64,000 nucleotides of DNA from Pedobacter steynii (lineage in GTDB: Bacteria > Bacteroidota > Bacteroidia > Sphingobacteriales > Sphingobacteriaceae): the NCBI RefSeq assembly GCF_001721645.1, contig NZ_CP017141.1, positions 1,240,001-1,304,000 of the forward strand, given 5' to 3'. The notes beneath the pieces are model-generated. The model had not been told where the DNA came from, did no database searches, and saw only the letters and a list, made by a program, of their open reading frames with translations. Positions 16,841 to 24,849 of this stretch are shown piece by piece. Every line of letters starts with the position of its first letter. The first letter of the stretch is position 1. The translations under genes and the position numbers were made by a program.

Positions 16841-16854
16841 ATTGTTGCAACAAT
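16841..16854. promoter_or_regulatory. 14-bp perfect palindrome upstream of dcp
   Basis: ATTGTTGCAACAAT reads the same on both strands. It lies in the 258-bp gap between dcp (start 16740) and the end of the beta-barrel gene (16999). It could be an operator site; no regulator is evident. Confidence 0.3.
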
Positions 16855-16998
16855 TATTGTAAAGAAGCCAATACCGGACATCTATACTTCATTTCTTTGC
16901 AATCATAAGGGTAAAATCAATACTATGACAGCATGTAAAAGAAATAGAAACACTCACTGAAGCGTTGAAAGAGAAGATTTAGCGTTTAGCAATTGTTG

Positions 16999-18261
16999 TT
17001 AAAAATCAAACTTCAATCTTAGCCCTGTACCGATAAGATAAAGATTTTCCTGCTTAAGCTCCTTCATTGGCAATTTTATAAAGGGCTCGACAGAGAATGC
17101 CTTTCCTTTGGAAATTTTTTGCTTATACCCTACAGAGAAATTATAAAATCCAAGGTAAGGATCATTTTTAACTTCCTCTTTAGGCGCTTCCTCAGAAACG
17201 GTTCTATTTAAAACCATCGCTTTCGCCGTCCCACCATCGTTATTGTATGCCAATGGCTCAACCTTACTCTCGATGAAGGTGTTTTGTTGTTTTTGATCCA
17301 GCACGGCAAAAGCAGAAATACCAACATTGGCATAAACTCTTTTACTCAGGTGGTACTTGATTTCAAGGGGGATATCGATTCCGCGAAGACGTGCATTAAC
17401 AGATTTCAATTCACGACTTTCATTAGCTACACCTCCTCCCACAGCAAGGCTCATCATTACCGTATTAGGGGGACTTTCAACAGATCTGGAAGCGCCCATC
17501 TCACTGTAAGAAAGACCAGAGTTAATAGACACTTTATCTGACAATGAATAACCCATGGTTACGCCATAACCCATACTCAGTTTCTTATTATTTCCCAATG
17601 AAGGAGCAACAACAAGGCCCATTTCCCATTTGCTTTCTCTGTTGACCATTGTCTTGTCCGACTTAGCCAGCGCATTTTGTTTACTTTCCTGATTTAAGAA
17701 ATCCTCGAAACTAGGTTTTTTCTCTATCTGAGGAGTCTGAGTAGAAACCTGTCCCTTAGCAACTACTTTTTCCGGTTCTGGAACAGGGTTCACAATCTCC
17801 TGATTTGCTTTATTCTGAATAACAAGAGGCCGCTCATCACTAATCAAGACATTAACCATACTTTCCCGAGGCCCCTTCTCCATGTAATGACTAAGCTTAT
17901 CTTTAGGGTCGCCAGCTGTAATTAATCTTGTCTCTTTTTGAACTATATTATTTTCTGTGCTATTATCAATTATTTGGGGTGAAAAAGGCTTTTTTTGAAG
18001 TGGCTTGTTAATTACAACTTCAGTCTCACCCGGTATCGTATTTTTTTCGAAGGCAAAAAATATCCCAAACCCTATCAGCAGGACAGCCGCAGCGCTGCCT
18101 AAACCAGCCAACCAAAAGAGCAGCCCTTTTTTTCGTGGCTCTTCCTGTATAAAGTCTTCCCATGCCCCCGGAACATATTCCTCCTCATGAGCCATCAAAC
18201 TCTCCCTGATATGAGTGATTAACTCGTCTTCAGGCAATTTTATATGTTCGTTAGGCTCCAT
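16999..18261 (-). CDS. Putative dual-membrane-spanning anti-sigma factor (cytosolic head, TM helix, periplasmic linker, outer-membrane barrel)
   Basis: A 420-aa protein next to an ECF sigma factor. There is no signal peptide. Residues 1-45 are hydrophilic and acidic (GAWEDFI-type segment at 32-38) and could bind the sigma factor. Residues 46-71 form one transmembrane helix after RKK, giving a cytosolic N-terminus. Residues 72-210 are a Pro/Lys/Gln/Glu-rich linker. Residues 211-420 alternate polar and hydrophobic residues in the style of an outer-membrane barrel (GLVVAPSLGNNK, GYGVTMGYSLSDKVSINSGL, YHLSKRVYANVGISAFAVLD) and end LRLKFDF with a terminal Phe. I recall this layout as the Dma anti-sigma family of Bacteroides. 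It starts 64 bp after the sigma gene stop. Confidence 0.75.
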   Translation of the reverse strand: MEPNEHIKLPEDELITHIRESLMAHEEEYVPGAWEDFIQEEPRKKGLLFWLAGLGSAAAVLLIGFGIFFAFEKNTIPGETEVVINKPLQKKPFSPQIIDNSTENNIVQKETRLITAGDPKDKLSHYMEKGPRESMVNVLISDERPLVIQNKANQEIVNPVPEPEKVVAKGQVSTQTPQIEKKPSFEDFLNQESKQNALAKSDKTMVNRESKWEMGLVVAPSLGNNKKLSMGYGVTMGYSLSDKVSINSGLSYSEMGASRSVESPPNTVMMSLAVGGGVANESRELKSVNARLRGIDIPLEIKYHLSKRVYANVGISAFAVLDQKQQNTFIESKVEPLAYNNDGGTAKAMVLNRTVSEEAPKEEVKNDPYLGFYNFSVGYKQKISKGKAFSVEPFIKLPMKELKQENLYLIGTGLRLKFDF

Positions 18262-18325
18262 TTCTTATTTCATTATATTTATCAGGACCTCGTACTTGCT
18301 AAATACATTCCCGTTATTGTTTAAT

Positions 18326-18895
18326 TTAATTGGACTCATAAGAACTAATTAATGATTTTGAATAAAGCATTCTTAGTTTATTCTTCGCCCGGGTAAGGTA
18401 AACTCTACTTGAACTTTCCGGTATGTTTAACATCTTTGAGATCTCATCATGCGAAAACCCTTCAATTTCATACATATTAAAAATCAGTTTATGAGTTTCC
18501 GGCAATTGCCCCAGCAGCTTCATTATATCTTGTACATTCAGTTGAGAGATCGCATTCAGTTCCGTCAAAGGCTGCTGCACTTCTTCAATATCATCTACAT
18601 ATAAATAAGTCCTTTTACTTCTCAGAAAATCAATGGCCGTACGAGATGAAATTCTTGCGATCCAGCCTTTGAACGCTTTCTGTAAGTCATTTTTTTCTTT
18701 AGGAAAGCCGAACTGCCCTATACTCTTAAAAATCTTAATAAAACTATCATTAATCAACTCCTGAGCATCATTCTTATCGTTAACATAGCGTAAAATAACG
18801 CCCATTAGGTAGCCGTAAAATGATTTATAAACCACCTCTTTACATTTGTTGTCATTTTTCAAACACCCCGCTAAAACGTCCTCAAACTTGAGCAT
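18326..18895 (-). CDS. ECF-type RNA polymerase sigma factor
   Basis: A 189-aa extracytoplasmic-function sigma-70 factor. Region 2 spans about 10-100 (YGYLMGVILRYVNDKNDAQE, DSFIKIFKSIGQF, and WIARISSRTAIDFLRSKR for -10 recognition). Region 4 spans about 125-185, with the LGQLPETHKLIFNMYEIEGF and SHDEISKMLNIPESSSRVYL helix-turn-helix. It precedes the putative membrane anti-sigma gene by 64 bp, the standard pairing. A 48-codon ORF overlaps its start by 14 nt, and an internal TAnnTTTG (19016-19023) would place the transcript start about 115 nt upstream. The regulon is unknown; autoregulation is likely for the class but the promoter is not of a recognisable ECF type. Confidence 0.9.
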   Translation of the reverse strand: MLKFEDVLAGCLKNDNKCKEVVYKSFYGYLMGVILRYVNDKNDAQELINDSFIKIFKSIGQFGFPKEKNDLQKAFKGWIARISSRTAIDFLRSKRTYLYVDDIEEVQQPLTELNAISQLNVQDIMKLLGQLPETHKLIFNMYEIEGFSHDEISKMLNIPESSSRVYLTRAKNKLRMLYSKSLISSYESN

Positions 18896-19028
18896 TCTTT
18901 TCTAACACGATTAAGGATTTCTTAAGTTCACCATCTCTGTACCGATAAAAACAAAGAGATTGAACAGAATTTTCAATCTCATCTTCGTCTAACATACTGT
19001 TTAACAGAGGAAATACAAATTTACTCAT
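18882..19028 (-). CDS. Possible small ORF (48 aa, or 37 aa from an internal ATG) overlapping the sigma factor start
   Basis: I read this from the minus strand. It starts MSKFVFPLLNSMLDEDEIEN, continues with a Cys/Phe/Tyr segment and a charged end (GELKKSLIVLEKNAQV), and its TGA lies inside the sigma gene, overlapping that ATG by 14 nt. A second ATG at 18995 gives 37 aa. A TAnnTTTG element at 19016-19023 sits inside codons 2-4 of the longer form, so the shorter form fits better if that promoter is real. It could be a coupled leader peptide, a small regulator, or a chance ORF. There is no homology claim. Confidence 0.35.
   Translation of the reverse strand: MSKFVFPLLNSMLDEDEIENSVQSLCFYRYRDGELKKSLIVLEKNAQV
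19016..19023 (-). promoter_or_regulatory. Candidate -7 element (TAAATTTG) for the sigma / anti-sigma operon
   Basis: Perfect TAnnTTTG on the minus strand, 120 nt upstream of the sigma factor ATG and just downstream of the terminator of the DUF4397 gene. There is no clear -33 element. Confidence 0.35.
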
Positions 19029-19045
19029 TTCCTTTATTAAACATT

Positions 19046-19076
19046 AAAAAAAAGCCGGTTTCGTAAGAAACCGACC
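19046..19076 (-). terminator. Intrinsic terminator of the DUF4397 gene
   Basis: A 7-bp stem (CGGTTTC with GAAACCG, 19056-19062 and 19067-19073) and a GTAA loop, followed on the minus strand by an uninterrupted T run. It separates the DUF4397 gene from the sigma operon. Confidence 0.85.
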
Positions 19077-19086
19077 TGGGGGGTAT

Positions 19087-19800
19087 CTATTGTGCAAAGT
19101 AGATGTTGGCTCCAAATTTCAATGGGTCAGCATCTGGTTTATTTTTATATCCTTTAGCATAAATCGTGTAAAACTTTCCTTTTTCGAGCTTACCTGCTGC
19201 AAGTGTAGTTAACACTGCTTTTGTAGTATTGTCCTTAATATCAAAAGAAATGTTATCACCTGGCTCTACGTCAGTAAATGGTGTAAAATCTTTATACGCT
19301 TTATTAGTAAACAAGTCTGTTGTTGCTCCTTTAACAGTAAGGATTAATGCAGGTGCATCCGGACTTAAATTAAGGAACCTTACTTTTGCCTTCGTGTCAG
19401 TTGCAGGGCTATCCAATTTATCAACAACAGTTAAAAAAGATTTATTAGTTCCTGTATCTATTAAAAATGTGGAATAATATTTACCCGATTGATACGCTTG
19501 ATCTTTTGACAACAGAAAAACCTGCTTACCTCTTTCTGTAATACTGATCCTGCTAAAACCCGGGTATAATGCAACATAGTTAAGTTTAGTCCCGAATTTG
19601 AAAGGATCCACATTTAATCTTTGGTTTCCAATAATAAAATCCAATTCCTTAACGCTTGGACTTGCATTTACAACAGACAATACTGCCGCTGGTATTGGCT
19701 CTGGATTATCCCTTTTAGAACAGGCCGATAATGCCACGGAGATGGTAATCGCAGCAACAAAGGCTTTGGATATATTTTTAAATTTGTTCGAGATTTTCAT
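19087..19800 (-). CDS. DUF4397 domain lipoprotein
   Basis: A 237-aa surface or periplasmic lipoprotein. The lipobox is LSAC (Cys27). The DUF4397 beta-sandwich begins at about residue 38 (AAVLSVVNASPSVKELDFII) and repeats in the second half (VRFLNLSPDAPALILTVKG), a typical internal duplication of this family. Family members are cell-envelope proteins of unknown function in Bacteroidota and others. It has its own terminator 10 bp after the stop, so it is likely transcribed apart from the sigma factor downstream. The 205-bp gap upstream contains a weak hairpin (GTAGC with GCTAC) but no TAnnTTTG near the start. Confidence 0.85.
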   Translation of the reverse strand: MKISNKFKNISKAFVAAITISVALSACSKRDNPEPIPAAVLSVVNASPSVKELDFIIGNQRLNVDPFKFGTKLNYVALYPGFSRISITERGKQVFLLSKDQAYQSGKYYSTFLIDTGTNKSFLTVVDKLDSPATDTKAKVRFLNLSPDAPALILTVKGATTDLFTNKAYKDFTPFTDVEPGDNISFDIKDNTTKAVLTTLAAGKLEKGKFYTIYAKGYKNKPDADPLKFGANIYFAQ

Positions 19801-19950
19801 AATTAATTTTTAAGATGTGTAAATCATTTAGTTAGTGGCCATTAACATTTTTCATCTTAAAACGTAGCTCACTTTAAAAACGCTACAGTCGGTATAAAAT
19901 ATTTTTCACTCATTTCAGGTAGCTTAATTCAGAACTCAGCAGTCATAAAA

Positions 19951-19984
19951 AAGCCCAGGCATTCTTCTGAAAATGCCTGGGCTT
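19951..19984 (-). terminator. Intrinsic terminator after htpG
   Basis: A 13-bp perfect stem (19951-19963 with 19972-19984, core GCCCAGGCATT) and an 8-nt loop, followed by Ts in the minus direction, 21 bp beyond the htpG stop. Confidence 0.92.
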
Positions 19985-20005
19985 TTATAATAATGTATCT
20001 CCTGC

Positions 20006-21895
20006 CTAGATTAGATTTACACTTCTGCTAACAAAAGCGGTTAATTCTGCTCCGGTTAACATACCTTGCGCTAATAATGCCAAATCAACCGCTTGTTTCG
20101 CAAGCAGGCTTTGTTCCTCTTCATTATCTGTGAGCAGGATTTTACCAATTAGTTTATGGTTTCCATTGATCGCTACCTTATAATTGTCAGGCATACTGCC
20201 GTAGAAACCCATACCGCCTCCCATCTGAGCCATATCTTTCATACGTCTCATAAATTCATCCATAGTTACGGTAACCGGCAATTCTTCAGGGTTTAATCCA
20301 ACAACCTCCACATGCATCCCAGGCTTGGTGATCGCTTTAGTAAAGATCTCTGATACTTTTTTAGATTGCTCCTCAGTAAGTACGGATTCAACCGCATCAT
20401 CTTTTTCAATCAGCTTGTCGGCAACACTGGAGTCTACGCGTTTCAATTGCGTTTTTTCAAGCTTATTTTCCAAATGATTGATAAAATGACTATCAATAGG
20501 TGAGTTCATTAATAAAACATCATAATCCTTTTTATTTGCCGACTGAATAAAACTATCCTGTTTAGCAGGATCATTTGAGTAGATATAAACGACCTGACCA
20601 TTTTTATCCGTCTGGAAGTCTTTTACTTTATCATGATACTCTCCTAAAGTAAAGTGCTCATTTTTAGTATTGGTTAATAAAGCAAAATCTTTGGCTTTAT
20701 CATAAAATTTCTCTTCACTAACCAAACCATATTTTACGAATAATCCGATATCAGTCCATTTCTCTTCATAAGCCTTACGGTCTTTATTGAAAAGTTCCTG
20801 CAATTTATCCGCTACTTTCTTCGTGATATAGCTGTTGATCTTTTTAACATTACTATCTGCCTGAAGGAAACTTCTGGAAACATTCAATGGAATATCTGGT
20901 GAATCAATCACTCCATGCAACAGCATCAGGAATTCCGGAACGATGTCTTTAACCTCATCCGTAATAAAGACCTGGCGGGAGAACAACTTAATCTTGTTCC
21001 GCTGCATGTCAAAATCATTCTTCACCTTAGGGAAATACAATACTCCCGTTAAGTTAAAAGGATAATCAACATTCAGATGAATCCAGAATAATGGTTCTTC
21101 AGAAAAAGGATAAAGTTGTTTGTAAAAGGCCAGATAATCCTCGTCTGACAAATCTGCAGGTGCCTTGGTCCAGATTGGATTGGTAGTATTGATGATGTTA
21201 TCTACCTCAACGCCCACAGTTTTGGGCTTTCCTTCCTCGTCTTCCCCATCGGCAATCTGCTCTGTTTTGGTGCCAAATTTAATTGGAACTGGTAAGAATT
21301 TACCATATTTATCCAGAATCTCTTCCAGCTTATTTTTGCTAAGAAACTCTTCTGATTCCGCATTGATATGTAGGGTGATTTCAGTACCGCGGGTTGTTCT
21401 GTTACCGGCACTGATTTCGAATTCAGTGCTGCCATCACATACCCAACGGGCAGGTTCAGCACCGTCCTGATAGGAAAGCGTCTGGATTTCTACCAGATCT
21501 GCAACCATAAATGCAGAGTAAAACCCTAACCCGAATTTACCTATGATTTCATTGGCATCTTTAGCGTCCTTAAACTTCTCTACAAACTCACTTGCACCAG
21601 AGAATGCCACTTGATTAATGTATTTTTTGATCTCTTCAGCAGTCATACCCAAACCATTATCAGTAATGGTAATGGTCTTTTTATCTGCATCAACAGCAAC
21701 TTCTACCAATGGGCTACCCAACTCTCCGTTGTATTGTCCCAATGCGGCAAGACGTTTGATCTTTTGTACCGCATCAACAGCATTGGAAACCAGCTCGCGC
21801 AGGAAAATCTCATTGTCTGAATACAGGAATTTTTTAATGATCGGGAAAATGTTCTCCGTGTGAATGGAAATGGTTCCTTTTTCTTCTATGCTCAT
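20006..21895 (-). CDS. htpG: Molecular chaperone HtpG (bacterial Hsp90)
   Basis: A 629-aa homodimeric, ATP-dependent chaperone of the cytosol. The N-terminal GHKL ATP-binding domain shows ELVSNAVDAVQK (Asn/Asp box), ITDNGLGMT and GKFGLGFYSAFMVAD. The middle domain carries PLNVSRSFLQ with the catalytic Arg, and the C-terminal dimerisation domain ends with LLAQGMLTGAELTAF. The length matches Bacteroidota HtpG. It is a single-gene unit with a strong terminator. A near-perfect palindrome (TGTCAAATTGACA, 21957-21969) lies 62 bp upstream in the gap shared with the divergent DUF2157 gene and could be a regulator site. Confidence 0.98.
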   Translation of the reverse strand: MSIEEKGTISIHTENIFPIIKKFLYSDNEIFLRELVSNAVDAVQKIKRLAALGQYNGELGSPLVEVAVDADKKTITITDNGLGMTAEEIKKYINQVAFSGASEFVEKFKDAKDANEIIGKFGLGFYSAFMVADLVEIQTLSYQDGAEPARWVCDGSTEFEISAGNRTTRGTEITLHINAESEEFLSKNKLEEILDKYGKFLPVPIKFGTKTEQIADGEDEEGKPKTVGVEVDNIINTTNPIWTKAPADLSDEDYLAFYKQLYPFSEEPLFWIHLNVDYPFNLTGVLYFPKVKNDFDMQRNKIKLFSRQVFITDEVKDIVPEFLMLLHGVIDSPDIPLNVSRSFLQADSNVKKINSYITKKVADKLQELFNKDRKAYEEKWTDIGLFVKYGLVSEEKFYDKAKDFALLTNTKNEHFTLGEYHDKVKDFQTDKNGQVVYIYSNDPAKQDSFIQSANKKDYDVLLMNSPIDSHFINHLENKLEKTQLKRVDSSVADKLIEKDDAVESVLTEEQSKKVSEIFTKAITKPGMHVEVVGLNPEELPVTVTMDEFMRRMKDMAQMGGGMGFYGSMPDNYKVAINGNHKLIGKILLTDNEEEQSLLAKQAVDLALLAQGMLTGAELTAFVSRSVNLI

Positions 21896-21956
21896 ATGTT
21901 AACTCATTTTTAAGTACATAGCGATCCTATCAATGCTCATTCCAATTCGACATTCT

Positions 21957-21969
21957 TGTCAAATTGACA
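21957..21969. promoter_or_regulatory. Candidate operator palindrome between htpG and the DUF2157 gene
   Basis: TGTCAAATTGACA has 6-bp half sites that are exact inverted repeats about one central base. It lies in the 161-bp divergent intergenic region. Its binding factor is unknown. Confidence 0.35.
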
Positions 21970-22056
21970 GTTTAGCAGTCAATTTCAAGGCATTGCGCTC
22001 ATAAACAAAATCTTTGTGTATACTTGAATATCCGATGATTAACACCAACTCAACTT

Positions 22057-23034
22057 ATGAATACTGACTTTTATGATCGATTAAAGGAAGAAGGCTACAT
22101 TTCGAATGCCTCCTTTGAAAAAATCAGGGAAAAGGAACGAAATCCACTATTTTCTGTCCACTGGGAATTAAAGACCTTACTATACCTGGGAGTTATGCTC
22201 TTAAGTACAGGACTGGGAATTCTCGTTTACAAAAATATTGACACGATAGGACATCAGGTTATCCTTGGTCTAATTGCAGCAATTTGCATCGGATGTTTTA
22301 CTTACTGTCTAAAAAATCGCCCTCCATTTAGCCGGGAACAGGTAAAATCCCCAAATTCTTTATTTGATTATTTTCTGTTGCTGGGCTGCCTGAGCTTCTT
22401 AACCTTCGTAGGATACCTTCAATATCAATATACTGTTTTTGGAACTAACTATGGAATGGCCACTTTTATTCCTATGGTGGTTTTGTTTCTGGTAGCCTAC
22501 GAATTTGATCACCTTGGCATTCTCAGTATGGCAATTGCCAATCTTGCGATATGGATGGGTGTCTCAGTAACCCCGGCACAATTGCTCTCCAGCGGAAATT
22601 TCGACAATCAAAAAGTAATTTACACTTACGTACTCCTTGGATTGATATTATTAGCTGCAGGATGGTTTACCGAAACCCTTAATTTCAAAAAACATTTCAG
22701 GTTCAGTTATTTTCATTTCGGCATTCATATTTCATTCATTTCTCTCTTATTTGGGTATTTTAATCATTACGACTCGCCCATTTCTTTTTTATGGCTTGCT
22801 GCGGTGTTTATCCTTGCCTATTTCCTTTACCTGGATGCATTGAAACACCGGTCTTTTTATTTCTTATTGTTAGTCGTGATCTACACCTACATTGCCTTTA
22901 GCTCGCTTATTTTCAGGGGCTTGATTAATATCCCGGACATAGGCTCAGTCTATATCGGATTTATTTATTTTATTGGTTCGGCTATTGCATTAATCCGTAT
23001 ACTAATTCATTTACACAAAAAAATTAAAGCCTGA
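22057..23034 (+). CDS. DUF2157 polytopic membrane protein
   Basis: A 325-aa inner-membrane protein. A short cytosolic N-terminal segment (residues 1-40, FYDRLKEEGYISNASFEKIR) is followed by about nine or ten transmembrane helices, the first at TLLYLGVMLLSTGLGILVY. This N-terminal hairpin plus membrane bundle is the DUF2157 layout; the function is unknown. The stop overlaps the next ATG by one base (TGATG), so it is probably translated together with the second membrane protein, which has the same general build. It is divergent from htpG. No transport motif or catalytic signature is visible. Confidence 0.75.
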   Translation: MNTDFYDRLKEEGYISNASFEKIREKERNPLFSVHWELKTLLYLGVMLLSTGLGILVYKNIDTIGHQVILGLIAAICIGCFTYCLKNRPPFSREQVKSPNSLFDYFLLLGCLSFLTFVGYLQYQYTVFGTNYGMATFIPMVVLFLVAYEFDHLGILSMAIANLAIWMGVSVTPAQLLSSGNFDNQKVIYTYVLLGLILLAAGWFTETLNFKKHFRFSYFHFGIHISFISLLFGYFNHYDSPISFLWLAAVFILAYFLYLDALKHRSFYFLLLVVIYTYIAFSSLIFRGLINIPDIGSVYIGFIYFIGSAIALIRILIHLHKKIKA

Positions 23035-24206
23035 TGATCATTTATAACAAAACCTGGCTAAATAACCTGGAACTACAGGAACAGGCAAAACAAATGTATT
23101 CCAGCGGAAATATCAGCAAATCAGAATTCAACAGTATAGAAGAAAAGTATCCTGTAGGTTTTTACAGTCCAAATATTTTTATCAGAGCAGGGCTTTTTAT
23201 ACTGACTCTGGTGATCACCAGTTGTGCAGGGGGCTTACTCTCCTTAACTCTGGGCAGCATAGATAACCTTATCACTTCTCCAGGCTATTGGGCCTTTCTA
23301 GGCATAATCAGTTACATATCCCTTGAAATGGTCGTTAAAACGATGCATCATTTCCGATCGGGAGTAGACGACGCATTAATGTGGACCGCCGTCTCATTAT
23401 TTGTTGCTGCCTACTTTGGCTTCACAGACAATACAAGTTCTGCGCTCTCCTTTGAAGCGCATTTTTCCGGTTTTGCCTTCTTATTGGCCTGCTATTTTAC
23501 CCTTCGTTTTGCAGATATGCTCATGGCATTTCTCAGCTTTCTTTTCCTGATTGCCTTTATTTTCTTTAATCGTCAGGTATTTGGCGTTTATTCGACCGCA
23601 ATTCTGCCGTTTTTGACGATCCTGATCTCAGCTGGGGTCTATTTCCTTGCACTTTACTGGAATAAATTCAGACATTATAAGAACTGCCTGCTTGTCATTC
23701 AGGTTGCGAGCTTACTGCTGGCCTATGCTGCAGGAAATTATTTTGTAGTCAGAGAACTGGGAAGCATGATTAGTGATCCTGCCCCTGCTGAGGGACAGGG
23801 AATTCCACTAGGCTGGTTCTTTTGGATCTGGACCATAGCACTCCCCTTTCTTTATATAGCCCTCGGCATTAGAAGAAAGGAGATTGTTTTATTACGCTCT
23901 GGTTTGATTTTGATCGCTGCCGCCGCTTTTACCTTCCGTAATTATTATCATCTTATTCCAGTTGAAGGCGCTCTTTGCATTGCCGGAGCTGCTTTACTGA
24001 CAATTTCTTACCTGATTATCCGATATCTGAAAACACCAAAATATGGCTTTACCTATGAGGAAACAGATCAGGATCATCTGATGGATAAGATAAAAGTAGA
24101 ATCTCTTATTGTGGGAGAGACTTTTTCAAATTCTCAGCCTGCTCCTGAAGGAAGTAGAATGGGGGGTGGTAGTTTTGGGGGAGGAGGCGCGGGTGCTGAT
24201 TTTTAA
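23034..24206 (+). CDS. Polytopic membrane protein with Gly-rich C-terminal tail
   Basis: A 390-aa membrane protein encoded directly after the DUF2157 gene. It repeats that layout: about 45 cytosolic residues (EQAKQMYSSGNISKSEFNSI) and then about ten transmembrane helices. The last 50 residues are hydrophilic and finish with MGGGSFGGGGAGADF, a Gly-rich tail like those on some TPM-domain (YgcG) proteins, although no TPM domain is present. The two proteins may form one complex (inference from overlap and similar architecture). I do not recognise a named family with certainty; DUF4401-like is possible. Confidence 0.7.
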   Translation: MIIYNKTWLNNLELQEQAKQMYSSGNISKSEFNSIEEKYPVGFYSPNIFIRAGLFILTLVITSCAGGLLSLTLGSIDNLITSPGYWAFLGIISYISLEMVVKTMHHFRSGVDDALMWTAVSLFVAAYFGFTDNTSSALSFEAHFSGFAFLLACYFTLRFADMLMAFLSFLFLIAFIFFNRQVFGVYSTAILPFLTILISAGVYFLALYWNKFRHYKNCLLVIQVASLLLAYAAGNYFVVRELGSMISDPAPAEGQGIPLGWFFWIWTIALPFLYIALGIRRKEIVLLRSGLILIAAAAFTFRNYYHLIPVEGALCIAGAALLTISYLIIRYLKTPKYGFTYEETDQDHLMDKIKVESLIVGETFSNSQPAPEGSRMGGGSFGGGGAGADF

Positions 24207-24277
24207 GAAAAGAAAAGAAATTTTTGTTTATTATTTAGAATAGTTCCAAATAGTTTGTTTCTTTGTAAAAAAATCTC

Positions 24278-24775
24278 ATGAAATTATCTTTCTATATGCT
24301 GTCAATAGCTTCCCTTTTCTCGGGTCTTACGGCTATTGCGCAAAGCTCAAAAACAGAGAAAAATCTGGATGCCAAGTCAAAAACAACCTTCTTTAATCTC
24401 GAGACGGGAAAAATTGCCAAAGAAACAGAGAAATGGGACCTGGCTTTCAACAATACAACGATTAAAATCAATAGTAAGCAAAATGTCTCTGCACAAATTC
24501 TAAGCAATACCAAATTTGATCAGGTCACTAAAGCGCCGGAAAACGGATATAAAAAGGATAGCCAGAGCAGTAGTGCGATCCCAACAGGCTCAGGTAACGG
24601 ATGGTACAACTATGACATGGCAACGCATGCCCTGACCCCCATTCCAGGAAAAATAATTATGGTAAAAACAGCTTCCGGCAAATATGTTAAACTAGAAGTC
24701 CTGAGTTACTATTTTGATGAAGAAGACTATAACGAAACCGGATTTTATACATTTAGATACGCTGTCCTTAAATAA
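24278..24775 (+). CDS. HmuY-like protein (putative heme-binding fold)
   Basis: A 165-aa exported protein with a Sec signal peptide (about 1-21, ending AIAQ) and no lipobox. The pattern WDLAFNNTTIKINS, then GNGWYNYDMATHALTPIPGK, then IIMVKTASGKYVKLEVLSYY and FYTFRYAVL is that of HmuY, the heme-binding surface protein of Porphyromonas gingivalis. Only one histidine is seen in the mature protein (in MATHAL), whereas HmuY binds heme through two, so heme binding is uncertain. No TonB-dependent receptor or other iron gene is adjacent, unlike in hmu loci. The fold assignment is fair, the ligand is not established. Confidence 0.7.
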   Translation: MKLSFYMLSIASLFSGLTAIAQSSKTEKNLDAKSKTTFFNLETGKIAKETEKWDLAFNNTTIKINSKQNVSAQILSNTKFDQVTKAPENGYKKDSQSSSAIPTGSGNGWYNYDMATHALTPIPGKIIMVKTASGKYVKLEVLSYYFDEEDYNETGFYTFRYAVLK

Positions 24776-24834
24776 GGCTGCGTGTCTATGCTTTAGATAC
24801 AGAAATATTATCCTTTAGAAGCCCATTTCTTGCG

Positions 24835-24842
24835 TATCTTTG
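24835..24842 (+). promoter_or_regulatory. Bacteroidota -7 element (TATCTTTG) just before the M16 peptidase
   Basis: Perfect TAnnTTTG, 7 nt before the ATG at 24850, implying a leaderless or nearly leaderless transcript. Confidence 0.45.
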
Positions 24843-24849
24843 CTCCTTG

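Noticed and set aside
16741..16998. Possible small gene in the gap upstream of dcp
   Set aside because: Only an 11-codon ATG frame was found on the plus strand; no coding pattern.
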